Position numbers and translations under genes: made by a program
Shown: piece after piece, positions 13,033 through 25,556 of the stretch
Numbering within the stretch: the first letter of the stretch is position 1
How the letters are laid out: each line of letters starts with the position of its first letter
NCBI GenBank assembly: GCA_031310005.1
Contig: CM062379.1
Coordinates: 1,550,001-1,614,000 of the forward strand
Direction: 5' to 3'
Length of the DNA: 64,000 nt
Source: Dactylellina haptotyla
Lineage: Eukaryota > Ascomycota > Orbiliomycetes > Orbiliales > Orbiliaceae
The notes under the pieces: generated by a model
What the model was told of the DNA's origin: nothing
What the model saw: only the letters and a program-made list of their open reading frames with translations
The model's database searches: none

Positions 13033-15917
13033 TTAGCCCAACGGCGTCTTTTCCAAGCTCTTTGCCCCTGACTCGACTGGCAAAATGGTATCCTGATCTT
13101 GCACTGATCTGGAATCTTCATCTTGAGTCCCAGATGTGATATTGGAATCGCGGTCCACCTCCGTTCCACTTTTCTCTTCAGCCCGCCTGCCTTCGTCACC
13201 AGTTCTGGAGCGCAATTTAAAGCTAGAGCCGCCATCCCACCCAAACCACGCTGTTGAATGTGGACCCCTTCCCAAAGCGACTAATAACCCCAGCACCGTA
13301 ATTCCCACACTAGCACTTCCACTCGCTATCCACCCACCGATAGCATACGTTTTGGCACCAATTCCTGTCCCCATCACCTAAAGAAGGACAGAAAAATGTG
13401 ACCTCAAATCAGTATCAAACACCAACTTCTCAAAAATAATAGCAAGAAAAAATTAAAAAAAAAAAAAAAGCCAATCTGCAAGCTAAGCGACATGGCTCTC
13501 AATTGGACGGCTACTCATTTCCCACTCTCTTTATTGAGAAAGATCAGCCGGGTCTATCCCGAACGACCGGATAGGTTTCTTTTCAGCTTTCCAGTGGCTT
13601 GCAGAGCTCGCATAAGCAAGTCACCAACAAACCTTGCACGGCTCGAAGCAGGAACCCACGGAATGCAACCATGGGCCAATACATACATACATACAGCAGA
13701 CCAGGCGATTGGGTTTCAAAAAACAAATGCATCTTTGTGGATTGAGCAAACGAGGCTTTCCTTTCCTGCCTTCTTTTTATTTTTATTTCCTTTTTTCCCC
13801 CTTGTCTGAGGACAGGAATGTGGCTAATGCAGACTTACCTGTCCAATGAAGACCGAGAGCATGTACACGCTATTGATCCTGTTTCTCGAACTCGCGTCTA
13901 GCTGATAGATCCCAGATCGATTGGCAACTTGGCAGGTAGATATCCCGATATCGATCAGCCATGCTTGCAATACTGGTGCTGAAACACTAGCTTTCCCTGC
14001 ATAAGTGCCGATTAGCTGTCCCACAAGAATGACGACGCTACCTGCTATAACGGAAAGCTGAGGATGCCATCGATCGATCACATATCTCCCAATCCATGGT
14101 GTCGTTAGCACGGCGGCAATTCCGATTAAACCAAATAACCCTACGACGCTGCTACTGAATTGATAAGGTGGTGACGCTAGCAGGAATGTCAAAGTCGTCC
14201 AGTAAAGCATAAATGTGGCTGACAGAAAACCGCCATTGAGGGAAGCTTGAACGAGTAATGGATGCTTCGGTATTAGCTTGAGCATTGACAGGAGCACGCT
14301 CGGATAACTAATTCCGCGGTTCTTGGGTGGATAATCCGGCATGAATAGCCATAGCAAGGAGAATATCAAAACTTGGACACCAAAACCTAGCCAGTACACC
14401 GTTCTCCAAGACGAATACTGTGTGATGATTCCGGAGAGCACTCGAGCTAATAACAGGCCGAGCTGGAGTCCGGAAGACACTATAGCTATAGCCGTGGCCT
14501 TTCTGCCCTCTGGGGCGAGACTACGTTAGGTGAAACCATTAGCTGTTTCTGAACACCTCGCATAAGGTATAGCGGAATTCTAGAACTCCTTGCTAATAAT
14601 TTTCGGCAATCTTCGAGATTTATCTAAACAACTTTTCGGCTAATTTTTCTCGATTCAATCTAATCGGAAATCTTATTTGCGATCAGAATGTTGAATTCTT
14701 CTCACCATCGATCTTCACTAAAGAAAAAACATTTGGTTTGATCTTCAGATCGCAACCGCGTGGCCTGATAGTGGAACCACTAAATAGTTGAAAGATGTCC
14801 ATCTCTGGTTTGTTATCTCGAGGAATGCGTTAGGCGTGGGTACGCCACGCAGCAGATATCGATAGGTGGGGGTTTCCGTAGGTGCTACCACAGATGCGGT
14901 TGCATCGAACATGCATATGTTCAGCTCAGTCCTTGATTAATTAAAATCTTATGTCCGAGTGACAACAATATGAGGGGCATGCAAAAACAACAGCGCATAC
15001 AGGGATGATCCTTATATCAATGTTGGTGGATGTTTTGTGTAAACCCGCTCTTCTCAAACGCATGTGTTCATAATCGAATAAAATTCCCTAATAGAAGGTC
15101 TAAGAACGTCGATGTATGGAGCCTAACCTCCTCACCTGCTTAAACCACCAAAAATTTCAAAAATAGTTAACTGAAACGAAAATTTTATCGAGAACTTACT
15201 CTCCAACTAATGGCAGCATTAGCTGCGGCGTCACCGTCGTCAGTCCGACCACAAAGCTCAGGCCTGCGAACGTATTGAAATCTTTCGTAAGGGTGCACCC
15301 TAGCCACATGGAAGTCGTAAATACGATCAAGCCTAGAGTTAATGCCCGCCGCCGGAACATATCCCCCAAAGGCGTTATGAAAAATAGCCCGGATGCATAC
15401 CCGGCTTGCATAACGTTCGGAATCACCGATACTTTCTCGTACGATACGTTAAAGTCTTGAGCTAGAACGTTTAGTATCGGATGATTGTAGTAGAGATTTG
15501 CAACGGTGAAAGCTAGGGCGCGCTCAGTCAATTAGCTCTCATTGGAATCTGCAAGTTTGGCACTTCGGTTTATTGGAACCGAACATGCTGCGATTCCGAT
15601 ACCAGCGCTCGTTCTTTTGTTCCTTAGTTTTAGACTAGATGCCACCTACTAGCTGCGAATGCAAAAAGCACATTAAGCGCTAAATTAAAATGGAACTGCT
15701 TCTCCGGGTCATATCGACATCTCCTCGGTGTGTAGCTCAACACTGTAACTGTTCTGCGCAGAGGTGCTAGTATATGTGTTGACTTTGTTGCATTATTGTT
15801 ATCTGCAGCCACCCCAGTACCGTTACCCGAGGCAGAGTCAATGTCGGCATCCGGCGCTGCAGTTTCTGCCGCTTCGATTATCGATTGCTTTTCGATATCG
15901 CTGCTAGTGCTTATCAT
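13033..15917 (-). CDS. major facilitator superfamily transporter
   Basis: Four exons (15650-15917, 15200-15512, 13839-14520, 13033-13377) encode 535 aa. The first ATG in frame is at 15917; the frame is closed by a stop just upstream. After a roughly 70-residue hydrophilic N-terminus come about 12 hydrophobic helices. The segment TFTVANLYYNHPIL opens the first helix. MFS motif A appears as PLGDMFRRRALTLGL between helices 2 and 3. The C-terminal helices run through VMGTGIGAKTYAIGGW, followed by a roughly 70-residue acidic/polar cytoplasmic tail. The N-terminal pattern resembles drug or metabolite efflux members rather than hexose carriers, but the substrate is unknown. Introns are 137, 679 and 461 bp; the last two are far larger than others in the window. 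The junctions VGD-LAPEGRKATA and FIGQ-VMGTG fit the family with no missing residues, which supports the structure. Confidence 0.88.
14521..15199 (-). other. oversized 679-bp intron in the MFS gene
   Basis: The intron runs from GTAAGT at 15199 to TAG at 14521 and interrupts a Gly-Asp codon pair conserved in the family. Most other introns in this window are 48-121 bp. The interior has no long frame. It contains a short imperfect palindrome near 14836-14853 (GCGTGG ... CCACGC) and two similar AT-rich stretches near 14610-14665. An old small insertion would explain the size, but I cannot identify terminal repeats or a target duplication. Confidence 0.5.
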
Positions 15918-17406
15918 GTTTCCGCTGAGTATACTACCAAAACGCCCGATCTTTTCCTCTGACAGATTTCGAAAGAAAGGCACTTTTCAACAATTTTGTG
16001 AATTGGGTAAACCTATGTGTTCGATAGTTCTTTTTTATTGTCGAATCGACCTGGATTTAGCTAAAATCCGTCCGCAGTGGCAGGGTTTATATTCGTGAGA
16101 AGTCTATGATATTTGCCATAGTGGGTCTCGCACCATTTCCACGAATCACGGGGACGATTGATGAAGCTAAAGGCAGAGCTCTATCTTATAATTATCAATC
16201 AACTTTCCGGGTATCTATCCGATCTATAACGTTAAATGATACGAAAGATAGAGTATACAATTAAATTATGAGGTGGTGTACGGTATTAGACGCTCAAATA
16301 GATGTCTTTCTAGACTATGTGTCCCCTCTTATGAGATCTCAAGTCATATTCTGTATACATATAGCCTCCTCGGGGTTAGACGTATAGGAGAGATACCGCC
16401 TTACTTGAATATTCATAGATGCATATACCAATAGCCCAATTTCATAATGTTAGGAATGAGTGATAGCTAGGTACACCGGTATAGAAGACTCGATAGAAGA
16501 TTCGACAAATTCATTACAGTCATTACAATTACCCTACTTCTAGATTTGATATCCGAGAGAACGACACATCGCGACCGAGGGGGGTATTACAAGTATTCTC
16601 AACACAGGCATGCACACTATATATCCTTTTAACAGCTACAACTAGAGCAATTTCGTTTAGAAGATCGATTAAGAAACGAAGAGGAACTTGCTTTACCACC
16701 GCTCCCAAAAAATATGTAACCGGAAAAGAAACTGCAGTTAGATACATAAAAATGGCCGATAGATGCAAAAAAATTGCTTTAAAAAGTAAAAGTTGGATAT
16801 AAGGGGTTTGTTATGTAAGTAAAAAACGAGAACTCCAATCCATCAACATAATACAGTCATCCCACCGTGCATTTTTTCAAAAAAAGAAAAAGGAAAACAG
16901 CAAACCCCGTGCAAGTGCAAAATAGACAGAAAAATATGTGAGAAGAGAATCGAAAGTGGGGGGTATTAAAATTTTTAAAGCAATTCTTTTTAAACGCAGC
17001 AAAATCAAGATTGTAAAGAAAATTCGTAATCCGCGGGTAAACCCGCTGGAGTAAAAGGCGACTCGAGCAGATAAAAGGCTTTAAAGCGATAAATAGAAGA
17101 GAAACAAACACTTGCAAAGCTCGTAAGTTTCATAAAGAAGTATAGGAAAGGACAAAGTGTTTTTTGGTATATTTTTGGTTTTAGATCATTTTGTTTCGTA
17201 GAAAGAATCAAACCCGGGATATCAAACCTGTGTAACTTTTGTCTTTTTGTCGTAAAGAGTCCTTTTGTAAGCTCATGTCATAAATCGTTATAAGTCGTTA
17301 TGATTAAAAGTTGGTAAGTGGAGGGAATATAAATTTTTCTTAGGCAAGGGGAGATGATAGAAGGTAGAAAGAGAGGTGATGATGAGATGGTGCTCTAGTA
17401 TTATAT
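15918..17406. other. intergenic region, AT-rich, no gene seen
   Basis: About 1.5 kb lies between the start of the MFS gene and the stop of the next minus-strand gene. It should include the MFS promoter and the 3' untranslated region of the downstream gene. Short frames occur on both strands but none has an ATG-led, protein-like sequence or recognised motif. Confidence 0.5.
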
Positions 17407-19644
17407 TTAGGCATCCGCAATCTCGGCTTTGATAGATTGCCTGAGATCGGTCTTGAAGACTCTTTCAAAATCCTTCGCATCTGTAGGTAATAATTAGCAT
17501 AGAATCGAAAAGGGAGGTGGTTGGCACTTATATAAGTGCATGGGATCATTTCATACCTTCGCGCCCGCTGAAGAGCAGTTCCCAGTTACGATAGGACCTC
17601 GTCGCCCAAGTCTCTGAGAACGAAACCAGATGAATCGACGACAACTGCACCCTCGCAGCCTGACGTGTAAGCCAACCCTTTTGGAAGATGTAGGGTGTGA
17701 CGAAGGCAGTCCACACAGGAAGCTGGTGGTAGTCGCCCTCCTTGACGAAAGCTGCAAGTCTCACTGCACCTGTGTTTTCATCACGGAAAACACGCAAGTA
17801 GTGTTCGCCGCCTTCATCGTCACTGATGAGTCTGCAGAAAGCATTGACATTAGACCACATGCATCAAATAACAACGACGACAAAGACAACAGGGGAGTGT
17901 GTAGTGTCAAGAGGGAAGGACATACCCGCTGAAGACAACGAACTCTTCGTCCATATCCATCTCATGGTCGAGGTCGGGTGGGTTGCGACCGAGCTGTCGA
18001 AGGACCAAGAAAGTCATGTAGAACACAACAAGATCTGTAAGCACAGACACGTAACCGTCAGTATCGATGGCACGCAAGACATATCACTCGCATAAGACCT
18101 AACAACTACGAGAATAGAAACAACATACCCTCAATGTTCCCAAAAGATAGGGTAGCCCACTTGGTATTCTTGAAACGAAGATGCACCAGCGGGCCCTCCC
18201 GCCAGATAGTGAGCCATGCCATATCCATTGACGAATGGTAACGCTCGGTGCTGCTACGTCGGCCAACCTGGCAAACAATACGGGTCTTCTGTGTCTTCTT
18301 GCAGCGCCAGAAGCGGACGATGAAATCTGAGGCAAATTTCCTGTGTGACACGTCAATATGCATGTTGAGTGAAATTAAAGAGTTAGAGTGTGGGAGGTGG
18401 GGGGGGGAACGAACATTCTAAGAAGCTCTTCTTCAGAGTCTTTTCGGAGGACCTCCATAGGTCTGCCAAAACATTGAGAGGCTTTGCTGACGTGACTATT
18501 GAGGTATTAGCTTTGAGTCCTAGTTTGGGGGAAAAAAGATAATGGGAGAAGAGACATACTCAGGATCTTGGAACTTAGTCTCCCCAAGGAGACCGTCGAA
18601 AACCTTAGAAGCCCAATGTTCAGATCGTGAACGACGTTCTGGAGAATCACCTGTGTCCCCCACCAAAACATTCAAGTTGAGCTTTTGGATGTTTGGTTGT
18701 GATTTTCTTCTGGTATAACCTGGCTTGTGAACCGGAACGATAGCATCAACTTGCTGTGGTCCGTGTCCATATCGGTAGCGATGATCAGAGGACTGAGATG
18801 AATTTGAACCCTCGCCGTCCTCAAGGTTCGGGTCAATATATTGCACAAACTCCGAGTTCCTGAGAGGCTGATAGGCCGTCTTGGGTCTCGGAGGAAGCGG
18901 AGTCACAAAGTGTGGATTTGGCGGAAGCTGAGAATATCCGCGATCGAAAAACCCTCCATCCTGCATCCTAGCACCAAAAGAACTCGATCGGTTCCGTCGA
19001 GAAACCGGAGAAGCCGAGGAAACACCAGAAAACCCAGACCAGCCGGAAACACCAGAGTGCGGTGAGGTCGGAGAGCGATAACCGACCGGTGAAAGTGATG
19101 ATCTGTAGTCGATAGGAGACTCGGGGAGACCATATTCATCAAAGTTGAGTCTTCGGTCAAACTCTTCGTAGAGCGGACTCGTAGAGGCCTGCCCACCTGC
19201 ACTGTGCGCATTGGCGTGGAGGGATGCCAGCAGCAGCGACATGGTTTCCTTATGTGACTCCAACCTCGTAATCAACGACGTCTCCTGCTCTTTCAACATC
19301 CAAGCAACCTGTTTGATCATGCTCTTCTGCATTGCGCCTTTGGTCGCACTGGCAATGTCGATTTCCTGGACCATCATCTCCACTTCTTGCAAGATCCCTG
19401 TAGCATCGCGAAGGATGGACCCCAGTCGAGCGTTCAGTTCCCCAGAGAAACCCCTGAGCCCGTAGTTCCTGGCTGCGGATTCGAAGTGATGCATCGACGA
19501 ACACAGGCCGAAGAGGCCGCTGACGATACCCGTCAGTTCCGTCGTGGCTTCGGGGACCTGCCCCGCAAATTTCGACAGAGCCCTGCCCACGAAGGCCGCA
19601 TTGGAAGCGACCGTTGAGATTGTGATCAACGGAGACGAAGCCAT
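17407..19644 (-). CDS. conserved fungal protein with Helo-like N-terminal domain
   Basis: Six exons (18560-19644, 18415-18495, 18129-18340, 17926-18034, 17557-17831, 17407-17480) encode 611 aa. The start is the ATG at 19644; an upstream GTG in the same frame is not a credible start. Residues 1 to about 180 are helical and begin SPLITISTVASNAAFVGRAL, with a later Gly/Leu/Phe-rich helix. This is the look of the Helo-like domain that fungi put at the N-terminus of STAND/NACHT and related proteins (family assignment inferred). A Ser/Pro/Tyr/Arg-rich linker covers about 190-350. The C-terminal third is a mixed domain with LVHLRFKNTKWATLSFG, EHYLRVFRDENTGAVRLAAF and LLFSGREG. No NACHT, NB-ARC, WD or ankyrin segment follows, so it is not a typical STAND receptor. 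Introns are 64-94 bp. The function is unknown. Confidence 0.75.
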
Positions 19645-22600
19645 TTTGGCCGGTCGTCTTGAGGTCGAAACCTCAAGACCAGTGATTTGCCCGTTCAATT
19701 TTGTTGTTTGATATAACGTTCCCACACACCCCTAAGTCTGCGTCCTTCCCTCAACCCGCAACACACGCTGTTCCCAAACTTATATAGTGGTGTTGTTGTC
19801 GTCGTCGAGCGTATCCTCCTTTCCTAAACAAGTCCGTAGGTTGCTTAACTCTCTTTTGTTCAAGTGTCGGAAAATCGGAGGCTAGTTATAGTTTATATTG
19901 GTTTTCTTTTGCCTTTGGTGAGAATATATTTTCGAAGTTAGGAAGATATTCCAAAGGGGGTAAAAAAAGGATATAATGAATTGGTAAGTCGGTAGTAGTA
20001 GCCTAATAGAAGAAAGAAGAACCGGTGAACCTCTGGTTCGCAACCTGGTAATCGTCTTCCCCTTCCAAAAGAAACAAGCCCTTCCTTTTCCCTCTCGAGT
20101 CGACAAGCCTAGTCGAAGGAAAACACAAAACTTAAAAAGAGCGAAATAATGGGCCTAAGAGGGGAAAGTCGAAAGTGGGGTTTGGCCACTTAAGCATGCA
20201 GACTATCGTTCTTGTGTCCTGCTGCAGCAAGCACGTCTACCAACTGGAGCTATATTGGTCAATTCTCGCCTGCCGATACTCAGGCCAGCACACCCGCGCA
20301 AATAAATCCCAGGTCGACGGTGGGGATAACACACACATACAGGAGACAAGAGTATCAAAGTCGCCGGGGCAAAAAAAGATTTAGAAAAAAAACAAAGGCC
20401 GCTTGCACAATGCAATTGATTGCAGAGAAAAAAAGAATCAAACCTCACTAAACAACAAAGCGGAAAAGGTCGAATATGTCAAGAAAGGGGCGTGAATTGT
20501 GCAGAGCAAGAATTAACAGGTGTGGAACCCAGGTTTAATGATTATTTTGAACAATGGTCCGAAACTTCCGTGTCTCTATGGGAAAAGCAGGTCTTCCTCC
20601 CATCTCACAATGTTGGCGATGTTTTGCACTAATGGCTCTTTCGCCAGGGCCACAAAAAAAAAATCTCCTGGCTCTGCGCTCTGCATCCAATTTCCCAAAG
20701 TAAGGAAGCTGATTAATGCGGCCGAAAGCGATAAGTAATAATTTTTCCCTCCCACCAAATGGTTTTTCCTTGCCTTCCACAACTTTCTGTGTATCAAGGC
20801 TCTGTCTGGGGGGCATCTGCTATTTCTCTCTCTCTCTCCTCCGCGTCCAATGGTAACTGCTGCGGGTGAAATCCTGATATGCGGTGGACGAGTGATGGGA
20901 GGCCTCTAGTCCGCAGGTAAACGAGGATCACACACAAGAGCAGCAGCACACAGCAGCTCTGGTCATTGGACACCTTTTGCCAACAAAGTATAGCTGCAAT
21001 GGCAAGGTCTCTGCATGATGCGGAATGGAATTGGCTCCAAACTTGGAATTTCGTACTAAGCTAGCAGCCATGCTGAGCTAACTAAACAAAAGAGATGATG
21101 GAGGGGAGTTCCCCCATTGTGGCCTGAACGGAGCCAAAGCAGAATACGAATGATAGGCGCGTGTCAGGTAGCGAAGGGAGGGCTATCAAGTGGACAAACA
21201 TACGATATGTAATGTATGTCCGGCGTGATTGCGAGCGAGCCATTGGCACGCTATCGTCACGAAACCTCACACACACAGAACAAAACCTGATAGTCTGGCC
21301 GTACGAAATGGCTCGGCTCTCGGAAATCAGTCCCCTTATTCGTATTTCTTCGACGTAAGTTCCCGGCAACGATTGTCCTTAGCTTCGAACCACCTGTCAA
21401 GCGATAAAGAAAGGTACATTGTTGCAAATCCATGGATCGGTCTCGTCGCCGGTCACGTAAGAGCGTCGTCCAGCCGACGAAGCCGACGAGCGAGACCATC
21501 CAGAAAGAGGCGATGATACGCCCTAAAGCTGCCCAGCAACCTCCTTTCGATCAATTGCATGATCAGAAGAGCAACAGCAGCCCGATGGGTTCCCCACCTT
21601 CAGGCGTGCTCGAATTTAGTGACCTGCCCGACCAATTGGCGCAGACCCTTTCGACGAGGGGACCTCGACCCAAAAAGAATCCGCCCTCCACAGCCCTAAA
21701 ATAGAGCTCTCTTACCGAACGTAGCCTCTCCAGGCTAAATGTCAATCTGGAACTTGCCATGTCATTGGAGCAAACGGTCGGGCATCTGCCCTAAGAGAAC
21801 GGAACGCTCTCTGTCAGGAATGAATGTAACCCGATTACAAAGTAGTTCGATTCGACTACTTTTTCGGCTATCAGAGAAACCTCATTGGGGATAGATACGA
21901 AGCCTGAAAGAAAAAATCGTCGTGGTATTGGTTACCTTGTGTATTATGTGGGGACGCTCATCGAACGCCACTGGCAAGCTAGGAGGGACAGCTGCTCATC
22001 TCCAACACGAAAACAACACAATTCGGCTGTTGGCCAACCCTGTCGGAATGCGTTTCAGATATATTAACATGACCTCCTCCTGCTGCTTGAAGCTGCTCTT
22101 GCGTGCATATAGCTGACCGAATGTACGATCCTCGACGAGGCCGCGGCGGCGCGCGAGGTTGGTGATTTTTGTTATCGAAAGTTTGAAAGAGCGGGAAAAA
22201 CAAAAAGGGTAACGTGATAGATGAGATAATACAAGCTATTTTTTCAGCCCAGAATGCATCTCCGCGAGACATCTACTCGACATGGCTTGTGATCGATGGA
22301 CGGTGGAGCGTATATGTAATGCAACCAGTTATCAGCGTGTTTCAGTTTGTCTACCTGCCTTCCTGTTTTTTCTTTCCCTTCATTACGCATTATCTACCAG
22401 CTGCGGAGCCAGCCTTGTAGACGATATGTGTATGAGAATCTATGCCCATCTGGGTGGTGTAATGCACGAAACATGGTTGTGTTCCCTCGGTCTTGTAGGG
22501 TATATTTAGTAACCGGTTTTTTCGTCTTGAGTAAGAAAACTCGGATGTAGAAGGGTGGAATCGGAGAAAGGTATCGTGTTGGAGAAATCCCAGAAGAACG

Positions 22601-24278
22601 TGCATATAAAAGTTGGTATGTACGTATCCTTCGATCGATGTATCCAGCTGTACCTCTGGCGTGCAGATATGCTAGCTACAAGGCTAATGGAAGTTAGAAG
22701 TCTCAATGTGGAAAGTGGTGGATTACAACCAATTCCTCAGAATCTTAATCCATGGTATTTGCCAATATTTTGACATGCCCTCGACGCTGTTGGTTGTACG
22801 AGGTATGTTGATGATGAAGGATTTGTTAGTTTTGTACTACTGCGGCCATTGCTTCGCGCGCCATTGGCGCATCGACGTCCTGTCATACTATAAGGATCAG
22901 ACGCAGGAATAGATGATACCAAGAGGTTCATGAAACCATTTTGCAATAGACAGGAAAAGATGAATATGCAGTTTGGAAGGCAAAAGGAACATCGTTCGGA
23001 AGGCTGGAACTTGAATATGCTTCCATCAACACATTTTGTTGCAGGGAAGATGGTATATATCTGCGCATAGGATGGCACAGCAAAAACCAGTATACCCTAG
23101 GCAACAAGAAGACCTCCATCGGCATCAAACAACTCCGGCCCATATCTAGCCATCGTGCATGGGTTTCAATTGCTGCATGCAATGATAGTAGGAGCTCCCT
23201 CAATCGATATGTAGATGATCACATTGAGAAAAAACACCAACCTGTCACAAGCCTCGCCGGTGTCGGCCAGCGGCGAGAGATATCAAATTTCGATATATGC
23301 GGCATAAAAGCTCGCTGCTGATAGGACGCGTCGTTTGTTTACGTTTGCTCGGAACCCTATAAGATTCTGCAAATTCTCTACATGGTCTTGAAACTTTAAT
23401 AGTTATCGGCGTGGGATGTCGATATCCATCGATATCTGGTCACGGATACCGACGAGGGGTAGGAGGACGAGTAGGCAAAAGTATGCATGTCGACAGAGAT
23501 TTTCACAATTATACTGAAGGCGAGCTCGAAGGGAACGTACCGACAAGCTAGAACGTCATCTGTTTTCGGAAACTGGGAAGCTTACCCCACAGCTGGTAGA
23601 GCAGCTCTGATCCGAGACTATTGACGAGAGCCCTGCGGAGGCTTAGCAAGGACAAGCTACGTGACAGAAGGTGGTTGAAGCTTCTTCTTTTGACGTGTTT
23701 TACCATCCATCCCCACGATCTGAGTATCAGGCCTTCATCGACAGCTGGTGATGAGACAAACCCTCGTCTCGAAGCAGATACCGTTGGCATTTCTATTTTT
23801 TCACCGATTCACCACAGCTGGGATTGGATAAAGCTACTAACTGAGCTCGCCCGGCTCCCGACACGAATCACAAGGCGGGGCCCATGCACTATTCTACGGA
23901 TCACAATGTGTTCCAGTTTTGTTTTTTCAGAAAAAGAAATATTTGAATTGCATTGATCCCCTGATAAAACGATAACCATAAAACCCGAACGATATCCCTC
24001 ATGCGTAATTTGGAAGTAAGAAAGGCACGACAAGTAAAGATACAGGAACAGAGAAAGGAGGCTTCAGAAGCGTGTAATATCCAGGTCGGATGGCATTAAG
24101 GAGGTTTCTGTTAGGACAGGTGCGTATATTTCACCCCCATGGGAGTTTTCTTTCTTTGACCCTTTTTTCTCTTTCTAAATGCTTAAAAAAAAAGGTATGG
24201 AAAAATCACAAATGAGCTCCCAGGAAGTAAAAGAGACGACAATTCAAAAAAAGAGAATTGAGATTAAACTTTGGTTAT
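19645..24278. other. gene-poor intergenic region, about 4.6 kb
   Basis: This region separates the 5' end of the Helo-like gene from the 3' end of the NHP6 gene. It contains the promoter and leader of the former. Scattered short frames such as 21432-21704 (+, Lys/Pro/Ser-rich) have no recognised domain and no support beyond being open. I see no tRNA, terminal repeat or transposase-like sequence. Confidence 0.5.
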
Positions 24279-25027
24279 TTAGTCATCATCCTCATCCTCG
24301 TCACCACCAGCCTGAAGAAATCATGTTAGCGTGATGTTGCTCGCTGGTGTTAATGTGTGAGATATGCGAGTGAAACTTACTTGGTAGGCCTTCTTCTCGT
24401 TCTCATAACGCTCCTTGTCGGCAGCAGCCTTGGACTCATATGGAGCACGCTGCTTGTCGGAGAGAGCCTTCCAGCGCTCACCGAGGACCTTGCCGACCTG
24501 GCCTGTAAGGTTGCAAAGAGAGTTTGTTAGAAAAGACCGATGCAAAGGCAAAGTGGTGGTAAATCAGAATACCGGCCGTTTTGTGTGACGGCGGGATGGA
24601 GAAAACTTACCGAAAGCGATGCCAGGGTTCTCGGCACGGACATTCTCACGCTGCTCGTTGGCGAAGAACATGTAGGCAGAGAGACCACGCTTTGGGGCAT
24701 TTGGGTCTGGAGAAATGAGCAGGTTTTGTTAGCCTTTTGGGTTCACTGCGTAGATAATATGATGCGGTTGCAGCGAAAGAAAAAAACGCGTTGCATGCTT
24801 AAAACACCCGAAGGTAAGCTGCTCGAGCTCTATGCATGCATATGCGCAAGAGCAGCGCGTTTACGGATGATGAAAAAATGAACCAGTAAAGTGATTGATG
24901 GCGAATATCACCCTCGAAAGGATCACGTTCGCGATGGGAAATGCATTTTTCTGAAGAAATCCTTACCCTTCTTCTTCTTGCCGGACCTGGTGGTGGCAGT
25001 CTTAGCGGCACGCTTTTCCTTTGGCAT
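24279..25027 (-). CDS. NHP6: NHP6-type HMG-box non-histone chromatin protein
   Basis: Four exons (24967-25027, 24611-24706, 24381-24502, 24279-24311) encode 103 aa. The short basic N-terminus ([20 protein letters not shown]) is followed by one HMG box from about residue 21 to 92: [20 protein letters not shown], then [20 protein letters not shown] and ending near EKKAYQ. The tail is [10 protein letters not shown]. Family knowledge: NHP6 proteins bind and bend DNA without sequence specificity, loosen nucleosomes and assist FACT (Spt16-Pob3). Introns are 260, 108 and 67 bp; the first splits the basic arm from the box and is the longest. The acidic tail is shorter than in animal HMGB but usual in filamentous fungi. 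The assignment is firm; the sub-orthologue (NHP6A/B or HmbA naming) cannot be told. Confidence 0.95.
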
Positions 25028-25556
25028 ATTTGCGGATGTGTTGTGGATGGAGTGGTGAAGACGGTCTTGTTCTATTGGAGCGCGCGCGGGAAGCTTGGTT
25101 AGCTATACGGTAGTGATAAAGGTGATATTTTAAACAGGAAAGAACAAGGCGAGAGATGGAAATTGGAGAAAATGAGTACAAGCGCTCGGAGGGGGTACAG
25201 GACGCGATCCGGGTGCGACGGTTTGCAGGATCTGGGGAAGTGGTTGCCGTGCGGTTGAAGCAGCTGGACGGCGGGCGTGAATGGTGGATTTTTGTGGTGA
25301 TGTGGAATTTGTATGGGGAGGCGTTACGCGATGAGTTGAGGTGATGTCGATGAGGCGGCGCGGAAGGGGACGACGAACGGGCGACGACGGGATGAAGTCG
25401 ACGACAAAGCGGGATTGGAAAACGAAAGCAAAGGATCGGGGATGGAGCGAGCTTACCTTGTCAGAAAAAAACCGGGAAAGTTGGCAGAGCGGACGAAAGT
25501 TATGGATTTACTCTGTTCCGTGAAGCTCGAGGGTTAGCCGGTGCGGATTTATATGG

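Noticed and set aside
15918-15983. N-terminal extension of the MFS protein to 15983
   Set aside because: The codon at 15983 is GTG with a stop just upstream; the first ATG is at 15917.
19645-19725. Upstream extension of the Helo-like protein from a GTG at 19725
   Set aside because: Nuclear fungal genes rarely start at GTG, and the ATG at 19644 begins the conserved helical domain.
21432-21704. 90-codon Lys/Pro/Ser-rich plus-strand frame
   Set aside because: ATG-led but low-complexity, isolated, without splice partners or recognised domain; kept only as part of the intergenic description.
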